Positions 1-12,458 of a stretch of 64,000 bases of DNA are shown here, piece after piece (position 1 is the first letter of the stretch; each line of letters starts with the position of its first letter). Where the stretch lies: NCBI RefSeq assembly GCF_002982115.1, contig NZ_CP019980.1:1930001-1994000 (forward strand), read 5' to 3'. The stretch comes from Lysinibacillus sphaericus. GTDB taxonomy: Bacteria > Bacillota > Bacilli > Bacillales_A > Planococcaceae. The translations under genes and the position numbers were made by a program. The notes under the pieces are model-generated. The model saw only the letters and a program-made list of their open reading frames with translations. It did no database searches and was not told the origin of the DNA.

Positions 1-1
1 G

Positions 2-250
2 GCCAATGATCGTTATCCGGTATTTTACGAGCCGACCTATTTTTCCTTTCTTCGTTTAGAAGGAGCTGGAGAAGTGCAAACACCGATTAAGGTAAAAGGC
101 AAAACACTCACAATTGGGGATACCATCTATTTTCGCCATGCAAAGGCTGGAGAGCTTTGCGAAAGATTTCAAACACTTCATGGGATAAGGCAAGACGAAT
201 ATGTAGGTAGCTTTGCGACGTACAGGGGGGATGGTCAATGTTTTCTGTAG
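2..250 (+). CDS. Amino acid deaminase/aldolase, C-terminal fragment
   Basis: The window opens inside a reading frame that runs to a TAG at 248-250, leaving about 82 residues of the C-terminus. It contains the segment YFRHAKAGELCERF, which I recognise as the C-terminal signature of PLP-dependent amino acid deaminase/aldolase proteins (alanine-racemase-like N-terminal barrel, D-threonine aldolase/D-serine dehydratase type); the His and Glu there belong to the C-terminal metal or active-site region of that family. The 5' part lies outside the window. It overlaps the next gene by 13 bases, so the two are probably co-transcribed and translationally coupled. Substrate cannot be judged from the fragment. 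Confidence 0.6.
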   Translation, partial: ANDRYPVFYEPTYFSFLRLEGAGEVQTPIKVKGKTLTIGDTIYFRHAKAGELCERFQTLHGIRQDEYVGSFATYRGDGQCFL

Positions 251-1560
251 AGAAGTGGAAAAATGGGGAGAAATGGACGAACTGGGCTGGCAATATAATA
301 GCGTATCCAAGTGAGATGCACTTACCTCGTTCAATAGAAGAAGTTGTAAATGTAGTGAAGCATGCGCGTGATAGGAAGAAAACCATTCGTGTAACAGGTG
401 CAGCGCATTCATTTAGTGCTGTTGCCATGCCGGAGCATATTGCACTGTCATTACATAATATGCGCGGGCTTATTTCGATAGATGCCGAAAACCAAGAAGC
501 TACATTGTGGGCAGGAACTTATTTATATGAGATTGGACCACAGCTTGCAAAGCATGGGTTTGGCTTAATGAATATGGGCGATATTCAAGAACAGACCATT
601 GCCGGAGCAGTGTCTACTGGTACACATGGAACAGGGGTGACTTTAGGTTCGTTGTCGTCTGCTGTGACACGCTGGTGTTTTGTTGATGGAAATGGAACTT
701 ACCATGAGCATATTCGAGGGACTGACGATTTATCCGAGGCACTTCATATCTCACTTGGCATGCTTGGGGTACTTGTAAAAGTGACGCTAAAAGTGTTGCC
801 GCTCTATAGTTTACATTATATTGGCACAAGAGACACATTAACAAACGGACTAGCAACATTTGCACAAGATATTCGACAGCATCGACATGTTGAATGGTTC
901 TACTTTCCTGGTAGTGAGACGATTCAAATTAAACGTATGAATGCGATGGCTCCAGTGTATCAAAGTGAATGGCGCAAGTGTGTAGAAAATATAAAACTTC
1001 AAATAGTAGAAAATGGTGCATTTTTTGCGATTTCGGAGCTATGTAAATGGAAACCAGCTTTAAGTAGTGCAATGAGTAAATTAGCTGCTGCCAATGTTGT
1101 CGAGGCCGAGAAGATTGGCATTAGCTATGAAATCTATCCAACTCCTAGAAGTGTCAAATTCCAAGAAAGTGAGTACGCCATATCATTAACACAATTTGAG
1201 GCATGCATGGAAGAAATTCATGCAACGTTTCAAAAAGGGCATTTGCATGTGCATTTTCCATTGGAATGCCGTACAACAGCAGGTGAGGCTGGTTATTTAA
1301 GTCCTACACAAGGACAAGAATCCGCCTTTATAGCTTTTCATATGTATAAAGGAATGTCGGAAGAGCCTTATTTTAAATGGGTGCACAATCTGATGCAAAA
1401 ATATCATGGTCGACCACATTGGGGAAAACAAAGCCATTTAACTGCACAGCAAGTACACACATTATATCCAAATATAGATAAGTTTTTAACAGTTCGTGCA
1501 CAATATGACCCTGACAAAGTATTTTTTACACGTTACTTAGAGCAATTATTCATATTGTAA
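238..1560 (+). CDS. FAD-linked sugar-lactone oxidase (D-arabinono-1,4-lactone oxidase family)
   Basis: A 440-residue FAD enzyme of the aldonolactone oxidase family. The N-terminal third is a PCMH-type FAD domain with TGAAHSFSAVA near residue 59 and the glycine-rich STGTHGTG near residue 130. The C-terminal part is the ALO domain, ending in the family motif RPHWGK and a final YDPDKVFF segment. Family members oxidise aldono-lactones or related sugar acids using oxygen; the substrate here is unknown. The ATG lies inside the end of the preceding deaminase/aldolase gene. This pairing looks like a small catabolic operon. No hairpin terminator is obvious right after the stop. Confidence 0.85.
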   Translation: MFSVEKWKNGEKWTNWAGNIIAYPSEMHLPRSIEEVVNVVKHARDRKKTIRVTGAAHSFSAVAMPEHIALSLHNMRGLISIDAENQEATLWAGTYLYEIGPQLAKHGFGLMNMGDIQEQTIAGAVSTGTHGTGVTLGSLSSAVTRWCFVDGNGTYHEHIRGTDDLSEALHISLGMLGVLVKVTLKVLPLYSLHYIGTRDTLTNGLATFAQDIRQHRHVEWFYFPGSETIQIKRMNAMAPVYQSEWRKCVENIKLQIVENGAFFAISELCKWKPALSSAMSKLAAANVVEAEKIGISYEIYPTPRSVKFQESEYAISLTQFEACMEEIHATFQKGHLHVHFPLECRTTAGEAGYLSPTQGQESAFIAFHMYKGMSEEPYFKWVHNLMQKYHGRPHWGKQSHLTAQQVHTLYPNIDKFLTVRAQYDPDKVFFTRYLEQLFIL

Positions 1561-1760
1561 TATTTAGAATTTAACAACAACTGAATCTTATAATTTTGAA
1601 ATCAATGTATGGGGAAAGATGAAAGCATTTGTGATAAATCATCAACTGAATAGTGTTTATAATGAAAAAATTTAAATTTGAACGAAATGTCAAAATATTT
1701 ATCAAAACGAGATAAAACTGATGCTTAATCAGCATGTAAACGATTTCAAATTTCGTATAG
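1561..1760. other. Non-coding stretch upstream of the ilvD control region
   Basis: About 200 bases of AT-rich sequence between the oxidase stop and the palindrome in front of ilvD. I see no gene with a credible ribosome site on either strand and no strong hairpin. The only structure is downstream: the palindrome and promoter annotated separately. Confidence 0.5.
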
Positions 1761-1788
1761 TTTTTGAATTGTTTAAACAATTCAAAAA
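1761..1788. promoter_or_regulatory. 28-bp perfect palindrome just upstream of the ilvD promoter
   Basis: Arms 1761-1774 and 1775-1788 are exact reverse complements with no loop, core GAATTGTTTAAACAATTC. The right arm ends 6 bases before the -35 hexamer at 1795. It has no GC-rich stem or T-tail suited to a terminator, so an operator is the better reading. It partly resembles a CodY box (AATTTTCWGAAAATT) but with about five mismatches, so the regulator is not assigned. Confidence 0.6.
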
Positions 1789-1794
1789 ATACTG

Positions 1795-1824
1795 TTGACT
1801 TAGCCTAGTTATTCGTACTATGAT
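1795..1824 (+). promoter_or_regulatory. SigA-type promoter of ilvD
   Basis: -35 TTGACT at 1795-1800 and -10 TATGAT at 1819-1824, 18-base spacer. This gives a leader of about 120 bases before the ilvD ATG. The leader has a small hairpin (TTGCC/GGCAA, 1859-1873) but no T-box or other riboswitch motif that I can see. Confidence 0.75.
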
Positions 1825-1950
1825 AACAACAATTTAATACGTTCGTTCCTACAATCAGTTGCCACAAAGGCAATCAGATAGGTAAAAACAAAATAGACAG
1901 AACATTTTGTATATAGCGACGAACATAGCAATAAATGAGGGGCGTTTAAA

Positions 1951-3621
1951 ATGAGAAGTGACATGATTAAAGTAGGCGTAGATCGTGCGCCACATCGTAG
2001 TCTTTTATATGCAACAGGCAAAGTAAAAGCAAAAGATTTAGGGAAACCATTTATTGGGGTTTGTAACTCTTATATCGACATTATTCCAGGTCACGTTCAT
2101 TTACGTACATTTGCTGATGTAGTGAAAGAAGCCATAATTGAAGCGGGAGGCATTCCATTCGAGTTTAATACGATTGGTGTGGATGATGGTATTGCAATGG
2201 GCCATATTGGTATGCGTTACTCTTTACCAAGCCGTGAAATTATAGCGGATTCAGCAGAAACAGTTATTAATGCACACTGGTTTGATGGCGTATTTTACAT
2301 TCCTAACTGTGACAAAATCACACCAGGAATGTTAATGGCAGCAGTTCGTACGAACGTACCATCAATTTTTGTATCTGGTGGTCCAATGGAGGCAGGTACA
2401 TCTGCTACAGGAAAACAGCTTTCATTAACTTCAGTATTTGAAGGTGTTGGGGCTCACAAATCAGGTAATATGTCAGCTGAAGAGCTGTTAGATATTGAAA
2501 ATAATGCATGTCCAACATGTGGATCATGTTCAGGGATGTTCACAGCGAACTCCATGAACTGCTTAATGGAAATGCTAGGTGTAGCACTTCCAGGCAACGG
2601 TACAATCGTTGCTACGTCTGAAGACCGACATAAGTTGATTAAAGAAGCCGCTAAACAATTAGTGCGCATGATTAAAGAAGACGTTAAGCCACGTGACATC
2701 ATTACAAAAGAAGCAATTGATGATGCATTTGCACTCGATATGGCAATGGGCGGCTCCACAAATACGGTGCTTCACACATTAGCAATCGCAAATGAAGCTG
2801 AAATCGACTATAACATTGAAGATATTAATAAAGTTGCAGAGCGTGTGCCATATTTAGCAAAAATTATGCCTGCTTCTGATATTTCAATGGATGATATCAA
2901 TAAAGCAGGTGGTGTCAGTGCCATCATTAATGAATTAACATCTATTCCAGGTGCCATTCATCCAAATCGTCCGACTGTTGCAGGTGTAACAATGGGCGAG
3001 CTCGTCAAAGATTATCACATTACAAATGATCAAGTTATTCGTACAAAAGACAATCCTTATAGCCCAGTCGGAGGTTTATCGGTGCTATTTGGCAACATTG
3101 CTCCTGATGGCTCTGTTATTAAAGTAGGTGCTGTTGATCCTTCGATTAAAGTATTTACAGGTGAGGCAATTGTCTTTGAATCACAAGAAGCAGCGCAAGA
3201 AAATATTGATAACGGTACTGTTAAGGAAGGCCATGTAGTCGTCATTCGTTATGAAGGACCAAAAGGTGGCCCAGGGATGCCAGAAATGTTAGCACCTACA
3301 TCGGCCATTCAAGGTCGTGGTCTCGGTACAAAGGTAGCGTTAATTACAGATGGTCGATTCTCCGGTGCATCTCGTGGTATTTCAATCGGGCATATATCGC
3401 CAGAAGCAGCAGAAGGCGGTCCAATCGCTTTAGTTGAAAATGGTGACATCATTACGATTGATTTACCAAATCGTACAATCAATTTAGAAGTTTCAGATGA
3501 AGTATTAGCAGAACGTCGCGCAAAACTGCCAGTGTTTGAACCAAAAATTAAACGTGGCTGGTTAGCAAGATATTCAAAATTAGTGACAAGCGCCTCAACA
3601 GGTGGCGTTATGAAAATTTAG
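1951..3621 (+). CDS. ilvD: Dihydroxy-acid dehydratase
   Basis: Catalyses the dehydration of 2,3-dihydroxy-isovalerate and 2,3-dihydroxy-3-methylvalerate, the step shared by valine and isoleucine synthesis (and leucine via valine's keto acid). The 556 residues match the usual family length. Iron-sulphur ligands are visible as Cys38 (GVCNSY), Cys120 (NCDKITPGM) and Cys193 ([11 protein letters not shown]); a Cys at the first position is typical of the [2Fe-2S] type rather than the E. coli [4Fe-4S] type. The start follows a GAGGGGCG ribosome site. It is transcribed from its own promoter (1795-1824) and lies upstream of the T-box, so it may be controlled separately from ilvB-leuD, although I see no terminator between ilvD and the T-box leader other than the T-box's own. 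Confidence 0.97.
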   Translation: MRSDMIKVGVDRAPHRSLLYATGKVKAKDLGKPFIGVCNSYIDIIPGHVHLRTFADVVKEAIIEAGGIPFEFNTIGVDDGIAMGHIGMRYSLPSREIIADSAETVINAHWFDGVFYIPNCDKITPGMLMAAVRTNVPSIFVSGGPMEAGTSATGKQLSLTSVFEGVGAHKSGNMSAEELLDIENNACPTCGSCSGMFTANSMNCLMEMLGVALPGNGTIVATSEDRHKLIKEAAKQLVRMIKEDVKPRDIITKEAIDDAFALDMAMGGSTNTVLHTLAIANEAEIDYNIEDINKVAERVPYLAKIMPASDISMDDINKAGGVSAIINELTSIPGAIHPNRPTVAGVTMGELVKDYHITNDQVIRTKDNPYSPVGGLSVLFGNIAPDGSVIKVGAVDPSIKVFTGEAIVFESQEAAQENIDNGTVKEGHVVVIRYEGPKGGPGMPEMLAPTSAIQGRGLGTKVALITDGRFSGASRGISIGHISPEAAEGGPIALVENGDIITIDLPNRTINLEVSDEVLAERRAKLPVFEPKIKRGWLARYSKLVTSASTGGVMKI

Positions 3622-3654
3622 TCTTAAAAACTAGTAAAAAATCAATAGGTTAAA

Positions 3655-3992
3655 ACGTTGATGAGGTTAAAGGTTCTAGAGCCTTGTATCTACCAGAGAG
3701 CCGGTCGTGCTGGAAGCCGGCGATACAACTAGATCCGACATCCCCTCGGAGTGAACTATTAAACGCGTGATCGCCATTAGATAGTTCCGGGCATAATCGA
3801 AGTGCTCGTTATTAATGAATAAATGATTTATGACACCGTATTGGATGTAAGTTCACTTGCATTGGTGCATAAATGCTTTCATTTATTCGCGAGGTAGCAA
3901 TATGATTGCTATAAACAAGGGTGGTACCATGAAAAGTCTTTTTCATCCCTACGCAAGGTAGTTCTTTGCGTTCGGAGAAAAAGGCTTTTTAT
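3655..3992 (+). promoter_or_regulatory. T-box riboswitch leader of the ilvB-leuD operon, apparent isoleucine specifier
   Basis: The T-box sequence AAGGGTGGTACC (3917-3928) is followed by an antiterminator/terminator pair, and the 5' half folds as Stem I with an AGAGAGCCGG distal element. In Stem I, 3672-3679 pairs with 3729-3736 above the specifier loop and GAGG (3663-3666) pairs with CCTC (3744-3747) below it. This leaves GACATCC unpaired, placing ATC (3740-3742) in the specifier position and predicting binding of tRNA-Ile. A CTC (Leu) triplet lies nearby at 3745-3747 but falls in the helix in this fold. Uncharged tRNA would stabilise the antiterminator and allow transcription of ilvB and the downstream genes. 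Confidence 0.9.
3936..3990 (+). terminator. T-box terminator stem
   Basis: The segment GTCTTTTTC...ACGCAA (3936-3956) pairs with TTGCGTTCGGAGAAAAAGGC (3966-3985) and runs into a T-tract. It is mutually exclusive with the antiterminator formed by the T-box bases. Confidence 0.85.
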
Positions 3993-4108
3993 TATTTATT
4001 AAGCGTAGAATATTCCGTTTTCAGCATTACATCACGAAAGTGTTCATTAACTAGATGAGGTAGTCGTATGCTGTTGTGAATCGAAAGACAAGAAGGAGGC
4101 ATATTTTG

Positions 4109-5872
4109 ATGAGTGCGAATGTTTCAATTAATGAAAAAGAACAATTGGCGACAGAAGAAGTAGAACAAACTTTTCAAGCGAAAGATGGTGCAGACATTTT
4201 AGTCCAAGCGCTGCATGATCAAGATGTAGATATTATTTTTGGATATCCGGGTGGAGCAGTACTTCAAATATATGATGCAATGTACAAAAACCCAATTCGT
4301 CATATTTTAACACGTCACGAGCAAGGTGCTATTCACGCAGCTGAAGGCTATGCACGTGTATCGAATAAGCCGGGGGTTGTCATCGCTACAAGTGGTCCAG
4401 GTGCAACGAACTTAGTAACAGGTATTGCCGATGCGATGATTGATTCTATCCCATTAGTTGTCTTTACTGGTCAAGTAGCGACAACAGTTATTGGAACAGA
4501 TGCGTTCCAAGAGGCAGATATTATGGGGATTACAACACCTATTACAAAGCACAACTACCAAGTACAAGATGTCAATGATATCCCTCGCATAGTGAAAGAA
4601 GCGTTCCATATTGCGAATACAGGTCGTAAAGGACCAGTTGTGGTAGATTTCCCTAAAAATGTATCTCAAATGCTGTTTGATGTAAATAATCCACCACAAG
4701 AACCAGAAGAAATTTATTTACCAGGCTATCAACCGACATACAAGCCGAACTATTTGCAAATTCAAAAGGCTATTCAAGCTATTTCGCTAGCGAAAAATCC
4801 AGTAATTCTAGCAGGGGCGGGTGTACTATTTGCCGATGCTCGTGAAGAATTAACAACTTTCGCTGAGAAGTATCAAATTCCTGTAACAAATACCTTATTA
4901 GGTCTTGGCTCCATTCATGGCGATCACGAATTATTCATTGGTATGGCCGGAATGCATGGAACAGTAACAGCAAATATGGCAATTACTAAGTCGGATTTAT
5001 TATTAAATATTGGCGCTCGATTTGATGACCGTTTAACAGGGAATTTAGCAACGTTTGCACCAAATGCAACAATTGTCCATATTGACATTGATCCGGCTGA
5101 AATCGGTAAAAATGTACCGACCGATATTCCGATTGTAGCGGATGCAAAAGAGGCATTAAAATCTTTACTGAAAAAAGATTTTGAAGGTCCGGATACGAAA
5201 CAATGGCTTGAATTTTTAAACAATCATGCAAAAGAATATCCGCTGTGGTATTCAAAAGAAGATGGAGACACAGAGGTGTTACCGCAGGAAGCACTAGAAC
5301 TTGTGCATAAAATTACTGAAGGTGATGCCATTGTGACGACGGATGTAGGGCAGCATCAAATGTGGGCTGCACAATATTACCGCTTAAACAATGATCATGG
5401 TTGGGTAACGTCTGGTGGACTTGGTACGATGGGCTTCGGCTTCCCAGCTGCAATAGGGGCCCAGTTTGCGAAGCCAGACAAAAAAGTTGTTTCGATTGTA
5501 GGCGATGCAGGTTTCCAAATGACTGCACAAGAGCTTTCATTATTAAAAGAATTCAACTTACCAGTAAAAATTGTGATTTTAAATAACAGTTGTTTAGGGA
5601 TGGTACGCCAATGGCAACAAACATTCTATGAAGAGCGTTATTCATCATCACTTATGCCAATCCAGCCAGATTTTGTTAAATTAGCGGATGCTTACGGCAT
5701 TAAAGGCTATCGAATTAACACAATTGACGAAGCGGAAAGTATTTTCCGTGAGGCACTGCTTTCTGACGAGCCAGCGTTAATCGACTGCCGTGTAAAACAG
5801 CTTGAATGTGTCTACCCAATGGTTGCACCAGGTAAAGGGTTACATGAAATGATTGGGGTGAAAAAGAATTGA
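4109..5872 (+). CDS. ilvB: Acetolactate synthase, large (catalytic) subunit
   Basis: Thiamine-diphosphate enzyme that makes acetolactate or acetohydroxybutyrate, the first common step of branched-chain synthesis. With the ATG at 4109 (nine bases after AAGAAGGAGG) it is 587 residues; upstream in-frame starts lack a ribosome site. Visible signatures are the catalytic Glu in [17 protein letters not shown] near residue 60, the FAD/TPP central domain, and the TPP motif starting at [11 protein letters not shown] and ending at ILNN near residue 490. It sits behind the T-box and overlaps ilvH by four bases, as expected for a coupled catalytic/regulatory pair. Confidence 0.97.
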   Translation: MSANVSINEKEQLATEEVEQTFQAKDGADILVQALHDQDVDIIFGYPGGAVLQIYDAMYKNPIRHILTRHEQGAIHAAEGYARVSNKPGVVIATSGPGATNLVTGIADAMIDSIPLVVFTGQVATTVIGTDAFQEADIMGITTPITKHNYQVQDVNDIPRIVKEAFHIANTGRKGPVVVDFPKNVSQMLFDVNNPPQEPEEIYLPGYQPTYKPNYLQIQKAIQAISLAKNPVILAGAGVLFADAREELTTFAEKYQIPVTNTLLGLGSIHGDHELFIGMAGMHGTVTANMAITKSDLLLNIGARFDDRLTGNLATFAPNATIVHIDIDPAEIGKNVPTDIPIVADAKEALKSLLKKDFEGPDTKQWLEFLNNHAKEYPLWYSKEDGDTEVLPQEALELVHKITEGDAIVTTDVGQHQMWAAQYYRLNNDHGWVTSGGLGTMGFGFPAAIGAQFAKPDKKVVSIVGDAGFQMTAQELSLLKEFNLPVKIVILNNSCLGMVRQWQQTFYEERYSSSLMPIQPDFVKLADAYGIKGYRINTIDEAESIFREALLSDEPALIDCRVKQLECVYPMVAPGKGLHEMIGVKKN

Positions 5873-6384
5873 AACGAGTAATTACAGTAACAGTGATTAA
5901 TCAAAGTGGTGTATTAAACCGTATAACAGGTTTACTTATGAAGCGTCAATTCAATATCGAATCGATTACAGTTGGTCATACTGAACAGCCAAACTTCTCA
6001 AAAATGACATTTGTTGTGAATGTAGAAGATGAGCGCAAAATTGAACAACTGGTGAAGCAATTATCGAAGCAAATTGATGTGTTAAAGGTCAATGACATTA
6101 CAGATAAATCCATCGTGCTTCGTGAGCTAGCGCTTGTGAAGGTTATTTCACCACCAAATTTACGTCTGGAAATGAACTCGATTGTTGAGCCATTCCGTCC
6201 ACAAATTATTGATACAGCGAAAAACGTTGTGACATATCAAGTGGTAGGAAATCCAGAAAAAATCGATGCCTTTATTGAGCTTATTCGCCCATATGGTATT
6301 AAAGAATTAACGCGCACAGGTGCAACGGCATCTGTTCGTGAAACACAAAAAACCATCAATACGCAGCTCTCTATTTTAAAATAG
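5869..6384 (+). CDS. ilvH: Acetolactate synthase, small (regulatory) subunit
   Basis: 171 residues with an N-terminal ACT domain ([19 protein letters not shown], then [12 protein letters not shown]) that binds valine for feedback inhibition of the large subunit, and a typical C-terminal domain. The start is TTG overlapping the ilvB stop (TTGA), so translation is probably coupled. Length is normal for the family. The roughly 100-base gap after it carries only the ilvC ribosome site. Confidence 0.95.
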   Translation: MKRVITVTVINQSGVLNRITGLLMKRQFNIESITVGHTEQPNFSKMTFVVNVEDERKIEQLVKQLSKQIDVLKVNDITDKSIVLRELALVKVISPPNLRLEMNSIVEPFRPQIIDTAKNVVTYQVVGNPEKIDAFIELIRPYGIKELTRTGATASVRETQKTINTQLSILK

Positions 6385-6410
6385 TTTGCATATAAAACCG
6401 AAGCTTGTGA

Positions 6411-9045
<2,635 letters not shown>

Positions 9046-9053
9046 CTTGATTT

Positions 9054-9083
9054 GACTCTCACCTAGCAAAGCAGGTGAGAGTC
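9054..9083 (+). repeat. Perfect hairpin in the leuA-leuB gap
   Basis: GACTCTCACCT (9054-9064) and AGGTGAGAGTC (9073-9083) form an 11-bp stem with an 8-base loop. Only TTT follows, so it is at most a weak terminator; it could set the leuA/leuB ratio through partial termination or by protecting a 3' end after processing. Confidence 0.6.
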
Positions 9084-9132
9084 TTTACTAAAATAGCGTA
9101 ACCGTACGCTAGACAAAGAAAGGTGTTTTACG

Positions 9133-10233
9133 ATGGAGAAAAAAATTACAGTACTTCCTGGCGATGGAATTGGGCCAGAGGTGGTTGCGTCAGCTATACG
9201 TGTACTACAAGTTATCGGCAAACGTTTCAACCATACATTCCATTTAGGATATGGAACAATCGGAGGCGCTGCCATCGATCAACACAACAATCCACTACCT
9301 GATGAAACAATTGAAATGTGTGAGAGCAGTGATGCGATTTTATTAGGCGCAGTAGGGGGGCCAAAATGGGACAATAACCCACCAGAACTACGTCCAGAAA
9401 AAGGCTTACTTCGTATCCGCAAGCACTTTGACTTATTTGCAAATTTACGTCCAGTAAAGGCGTTCCCGAGTTTACTAGAGGCTTCACCTTTAAAACGTGA
9501 AGTAGCCGAAAACGTCGATTTAATGATCGTACGTGAACTTACAGGCGGCGTATACTTCGGGGAACCACGTATGCGTACTGAAAATGGCGCGATTGATACA
9601 ACAGTTTACTCAACAGCTGAAGTAGAGCGTATCGTTGAAAATGCCTTTGAATTAGCACGTTTACGTGGAGGCAAATTATGTTCAGTCGATAAGGCAAACG
9701 TACTTGAAACTAGCCGTTTATGGCGCGAAGTTGTAGAAGCGAAGAAAAAAGACTATCCAGATGTTCAGGTAGAACACAACTTAGTAGACTCTGTAGCGAT
9801 GAAATTAATTACAAATCCTGCTCATTATGATGTCGTTGTAACAGAAAACATGTTTGGTGATATTTTAAGTGATGAAGCATCGGTTATTACAGGTTCTCTT
9901 GGCGTACTACCATCCGCATCCATCCGCGGTGATAATTTTGGACTTTACGAACCAGTACACGGTTCAGCACCAGAAATTGCAGGGCAAGGTGTGGCTAATC
10001 CAGCAGCAACGATTCTGTCAGTCGCTATGATGTTACAATACTCATTTGGCCTAGCAGAAGAAGCGGCTGAAATCGAACGTGCAGTAAGTGCAGTATTTGA
10101 TGATGGGTACTTTACAGCAGATCTTGCACGTGATGGAGGACGCACTCTATCTACAAATGAATGGACAGATAAAGTTATTAATGAAATTGATACAAGTTTT
10201 GTTTCGGAAAGTATTATGACAACATATATTTAA
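9133..10233 (+). CDS. leuB: 3-isopropylmalate dehydrogenase
   Basis: NAD-dependent oxidative decarboxylation of 3-isopropylmalate to 2-ketoisocaproate. 366 residues of the isocitrate/isopropylmalate dehydrogenase fold: VLPGDGIGPEV at the N-terminus, RPEKGLLRIRKHFDLFANLR around residue 85-105 for substrate binding, TENMFGDILSDEAS near 238 with the metal-binding Asp residues, and the NAD-site segment EPVHGSAPEIAGQGVANP near 275. A good ribosome site (GAAAGG) precedes the ATG. The gap to leuC is only 16 bases. Confidence 0.97.
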   Translation: MEKKITVLPGDGIGPEVVASAIRVLQVIGKRFNHTFHLGYGTIGGAAIDQHNNPLPDETIEMCESSDAILLGAVGGPKWDNNPPELRPEKGLLRIRKHFDLFANLRPVKAFPSLLEASPLKREVAENVDLMIVRELTGGVYFGEPRMRTENGAIDTTVYSTAEVERIVENAFELARLRGGKLCSVDKANVLETSRLWREVVEAKKKDYPDVQVEHNLVDSVAMKLITNPAHYDVVVTENMFGDILSDEASVITGSLGVLPSASIRGDNFGLYEPVHGSAPEIAGQGVANPAATILSVAMMLQYSFGLAEEAAEIERAVSAVFDDGYFTADLARDGGRTLSTNEWTDKVINEIDTSFVSESIMTTYI

Positions 10234-10249
10234 GAAATAGGTGAAGACA

Positions 10250-11659
10250 ATGGGAAAAAATATAATTGAAAAGATTTGGGATAAACATGTTGTTTATCAG
10301 GAAGAGGGCAAACCGGACCTGTTATATATTGATCTTCATTTAATTCATGAAGTAACTTCTCCGCAAGCATTTGAAGGTCTACGCATAAATGGACGGAAAG
10401 TGCGTCGTCCTGATTTAAGCTTTGCGACGATGGATCATAATGTGCCAACAAAAAATCTACCGACAATCAATGATCCAATTGCACGCAATCAAATTGAAAC
10501 ACTGGCGAAAAATGCTGCTGAATTCGGTGTTGAGCTGGCAGGTATGGGTCACCCTGACCAAGGGATTGTCCACGTGATTGGACCAGAATTAGGTTTAACA
10601 CAGCCTGGCAAAACAATTGTTTGTGGTGACTCGCATACATCGACACACGGTGCATTTGGTGCTATTGCATTTGGTATCGGTACATCCGAAGTAGAGCACG
10701 TAATGTCTACACAAACATTGTGGCAAAACAAGCCAAAAACGATGGAAATCCGCGTTGAAGGAGAGCTACCGGTTGGTGTTGCTGCGAAGGATATTATTTT
10801 AGCAATCATCTCGAAATTCGGTATTGGCGTTGGTACAGGACATATTGTGGAATTCACTGGAGAGGCAATCCACAAACTGTCAATGGAAGAGCGCATGACC
10901 ATCTGTAATATGTCCATCGAAGCAGGTGCAAAGGCTGGTCTTGTATCACCTGACCAAATAACAGTGGATTATATTCGTGGTCGCAAATATGCACCACAAG
11001 GTGAGAAATTTGAAGAAGCGACAGCGTATTGGCTAAGTTTAGCATCAGATGAGGACGCGACATATGATGAAGTCCGCATTATTAAAGCAGAGGAAATCGA
11101 GCCAATTATTACATGGGGAACAAATCCTTCAATGGGTTCTGGTGTATCACAAAATGTTCCGACGCAAGCAGATTATCAGGATGAGTCAGATAAAGCCGCA
11201 CTTCGTAAAGCGCTTGCCTATATGGGCTTAGAAGAAGGGCAACCATTAACTTCAATCGATATCCAATACGTATTTATCGGCTCATGTACGAACTCACGCT
11301 TAAGTGATTTACGAGCTGCTGCAAATGTTATTCAAGGACGTAAAGTTCATGAAAACGTAACAGCAATCGTTGTCCCAGGTTCCCATTCTACAAAAAAACA
11401 AGCAGAAGCAGAAGGTTTAGATAAAATTTTCATTGATGCAGGTTTTGAATGGCGCGAATCCGGTTGTTCGATGTGCTTAGCGATGAATGATGATGTGGTC
11501 CCAGCTGGTAAACGCTGTGCATCAACCTCAAACCGTAATTTCGAAGGTCGTCAAGGTGCTGGTGCTCGCACGCACTTAGTATCACCTCCGATGGCAGCTG
11601 CTGCTGCGATTGCAGGTCACTTTGTAGATGTACGAGAATTCGTGAAGGAAACTGTGTAA
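10250..11659 (+). CDS. leuC: 3-isopropylmalate dehydratase, large subunit
   Basis: Large subunit of isopropylmalate isomerase, an aconitase-family [4Fe-4S] enzyme. Cluster cysteines are visible in [11 protein letters not shown] and in GCSMCLAMN. With the ATG at 10250 the protein is 469 residues and starts [15 protein letters not shown], as LeuC proteins do; the in-frame GTG nine bases upstream overlaps the ribosome site and is less likely. It works as a heterodimer with LeuD, encoded 32 bases downstream. Confidence 0.97.
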   Translation: MGKNIIEKIWDKHVVYQEEGKPDLLYIDLHLIHEVTSPQAFEGLRINGRKVRRPDLSFATMDHNVPTKNLPTINDPIARNQIETLAKNAAEFGVELAGMGHPDQGIVHVIGPELGLTQPGKTIVCGDSHTSTHGAFGAIAFGIGTSEVEHVMSTQTLWQNKPKTMEIRVEGELPVGVAAKDIILAIISKFGIGVGTGHIVEFTGEAIHKLSMEERMTICNMSIEAGAKAGLVSPDQITVDYIRGRKYAPQGEKFEEATAYWLSLASDEDATYDEVRIIKAEEIEPIITWGTNPSMGSGVSQNVPTQADYQDESDKAALRKALAYMGLEEGQPLTSIDIQYVFIGSCTNSRLSDLRAAANVIQGRKVHENVTAIVVPGSHSTKKQAEAEGLDKIFIDAGFEWRESGCSMCLAMNDDVVPAGKRCASTSNRNFEGRQGAGARTHLVSPPMAAAAAIAGHFVDVREFVKETV

Positions 11660-11691
11660 AGGCACCATTTACACGGAAAGGATGATTGAAA

Positions 11692-12282
11692 ATGCAACCA
11701 ATTAATATCGTAAATAGTGTGATAACACCACTTGATCGTAAAAATGTCGATACAGATCAAATCATTTCGAAAGAGTTTTTAAAACGCATTGAGCGTACAG
11801 GCTTTGGTCAATTTTTATTTTATCATTGGCGTTTTGATGCACAAGGCAATGAAGTACAGGACTTTGTATTAAATAAAGCAGAATTTAAAAACTCTAAAAT
11901 TTTAGTAGCGCAAGATAATTTTGGCTGTGGCTCTTCACGTGAGCATGCACCGTGGGCAATTTTAGATTATGGCTTTAACGTCGTCATTGCCCCTTCATTT
12001 GCGGATATTTTCCATAATAACTGCTTCAAAAATGGTATATTACCTATCAAGTTAACGGAAGCAGAGTGCGATGAAATTTTAGCAAAAGGTTTAGAGAAAC
12101 CTTATCATGTAGAAGTAAATCTTGAAGCACAAACAGTAACAGGTGAAGATGGTAAAGTTTATACATTCAACATCGATTCTTATTATAAAGAAACGTTACT
12201 AAATGGCTGGGATGAAATTGCCCTAACATTTAAATACGAAGACCATATTGCTGCCTATGAAGCACAACGTGTAGCCTACTAA
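11692..12282 (+). CDS. leuD: 3-isopropylmalate dehydratase, small subunit
   Basis: Small (swivel-domain) subunit of isopropylmalate isomerase. 196 residues from the ATG at 11692, placed nine bases after a GGAAAGGA ribosome site. Signatures are NVDTDQIISKEFLKR near the N-terminus and DNFGCGSSREHAPWA around residue 78-92. Last gene of the operon, followed by a strong terminator. Confidence 0.96.
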   Translation: MQPINIVNSVITPLDRKNVDTDQIISKEFLKRIERTGFGQFLFYHWRFDAQGNEVQDFVLNKAEFKNSKILVAQDNFGCGSSREHAPWAILDYGFNVVIAPSFADIFHNNCFKNGILPIKLTEAECDEILAKGLEKPYHVEVNLEAQTVTGEDGKVYTFNIDSYYKETLLNGWDEIALTFKYEDHIAAYEAQRVAY

Positions 12283-12303
12283 TGGGCAAGTAAAGCCGAG
12301 AAG

Positions 12304-12340
12304 AGTGTTAGATTGACTGGAATCAATCTAACACTTTTTT
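12304..12340 (+). terminator. Terminator of the ilv-leu operon
   Basis: A 12-13 bp perfect stem (GTGTTAGATTGA, 12305-12316, with TCAATCTAACAC, 12323-12334), a 6-base loop and six Ts. Confidence 0.93.
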
Positions 12341-12458
12341 GCTGTTTGATGGGAATGTTGCCAGCATAGCTACTTCGAAATACTGAAAACAAGGAAGCCT
12401 TTGTCTTTCTTTTGCTAAGTCGTTAAAATAGAAAGAAGGAATCGAAAGGATGATTTAA

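Noticed and set aside
1761-1788. A CodY box or terminator
   Set aside because: About five mismatches to the CodY consensus; all-AT stem and no T-tract make termination unlikely.
3740-3747. CTC (Leu) as T-box specifier
   Set aside because: In the fold I could draw, CCTC (3744-3747) pairs with GAGG (3663-3666), and ATC falls in the loop; kept only as an alternative.
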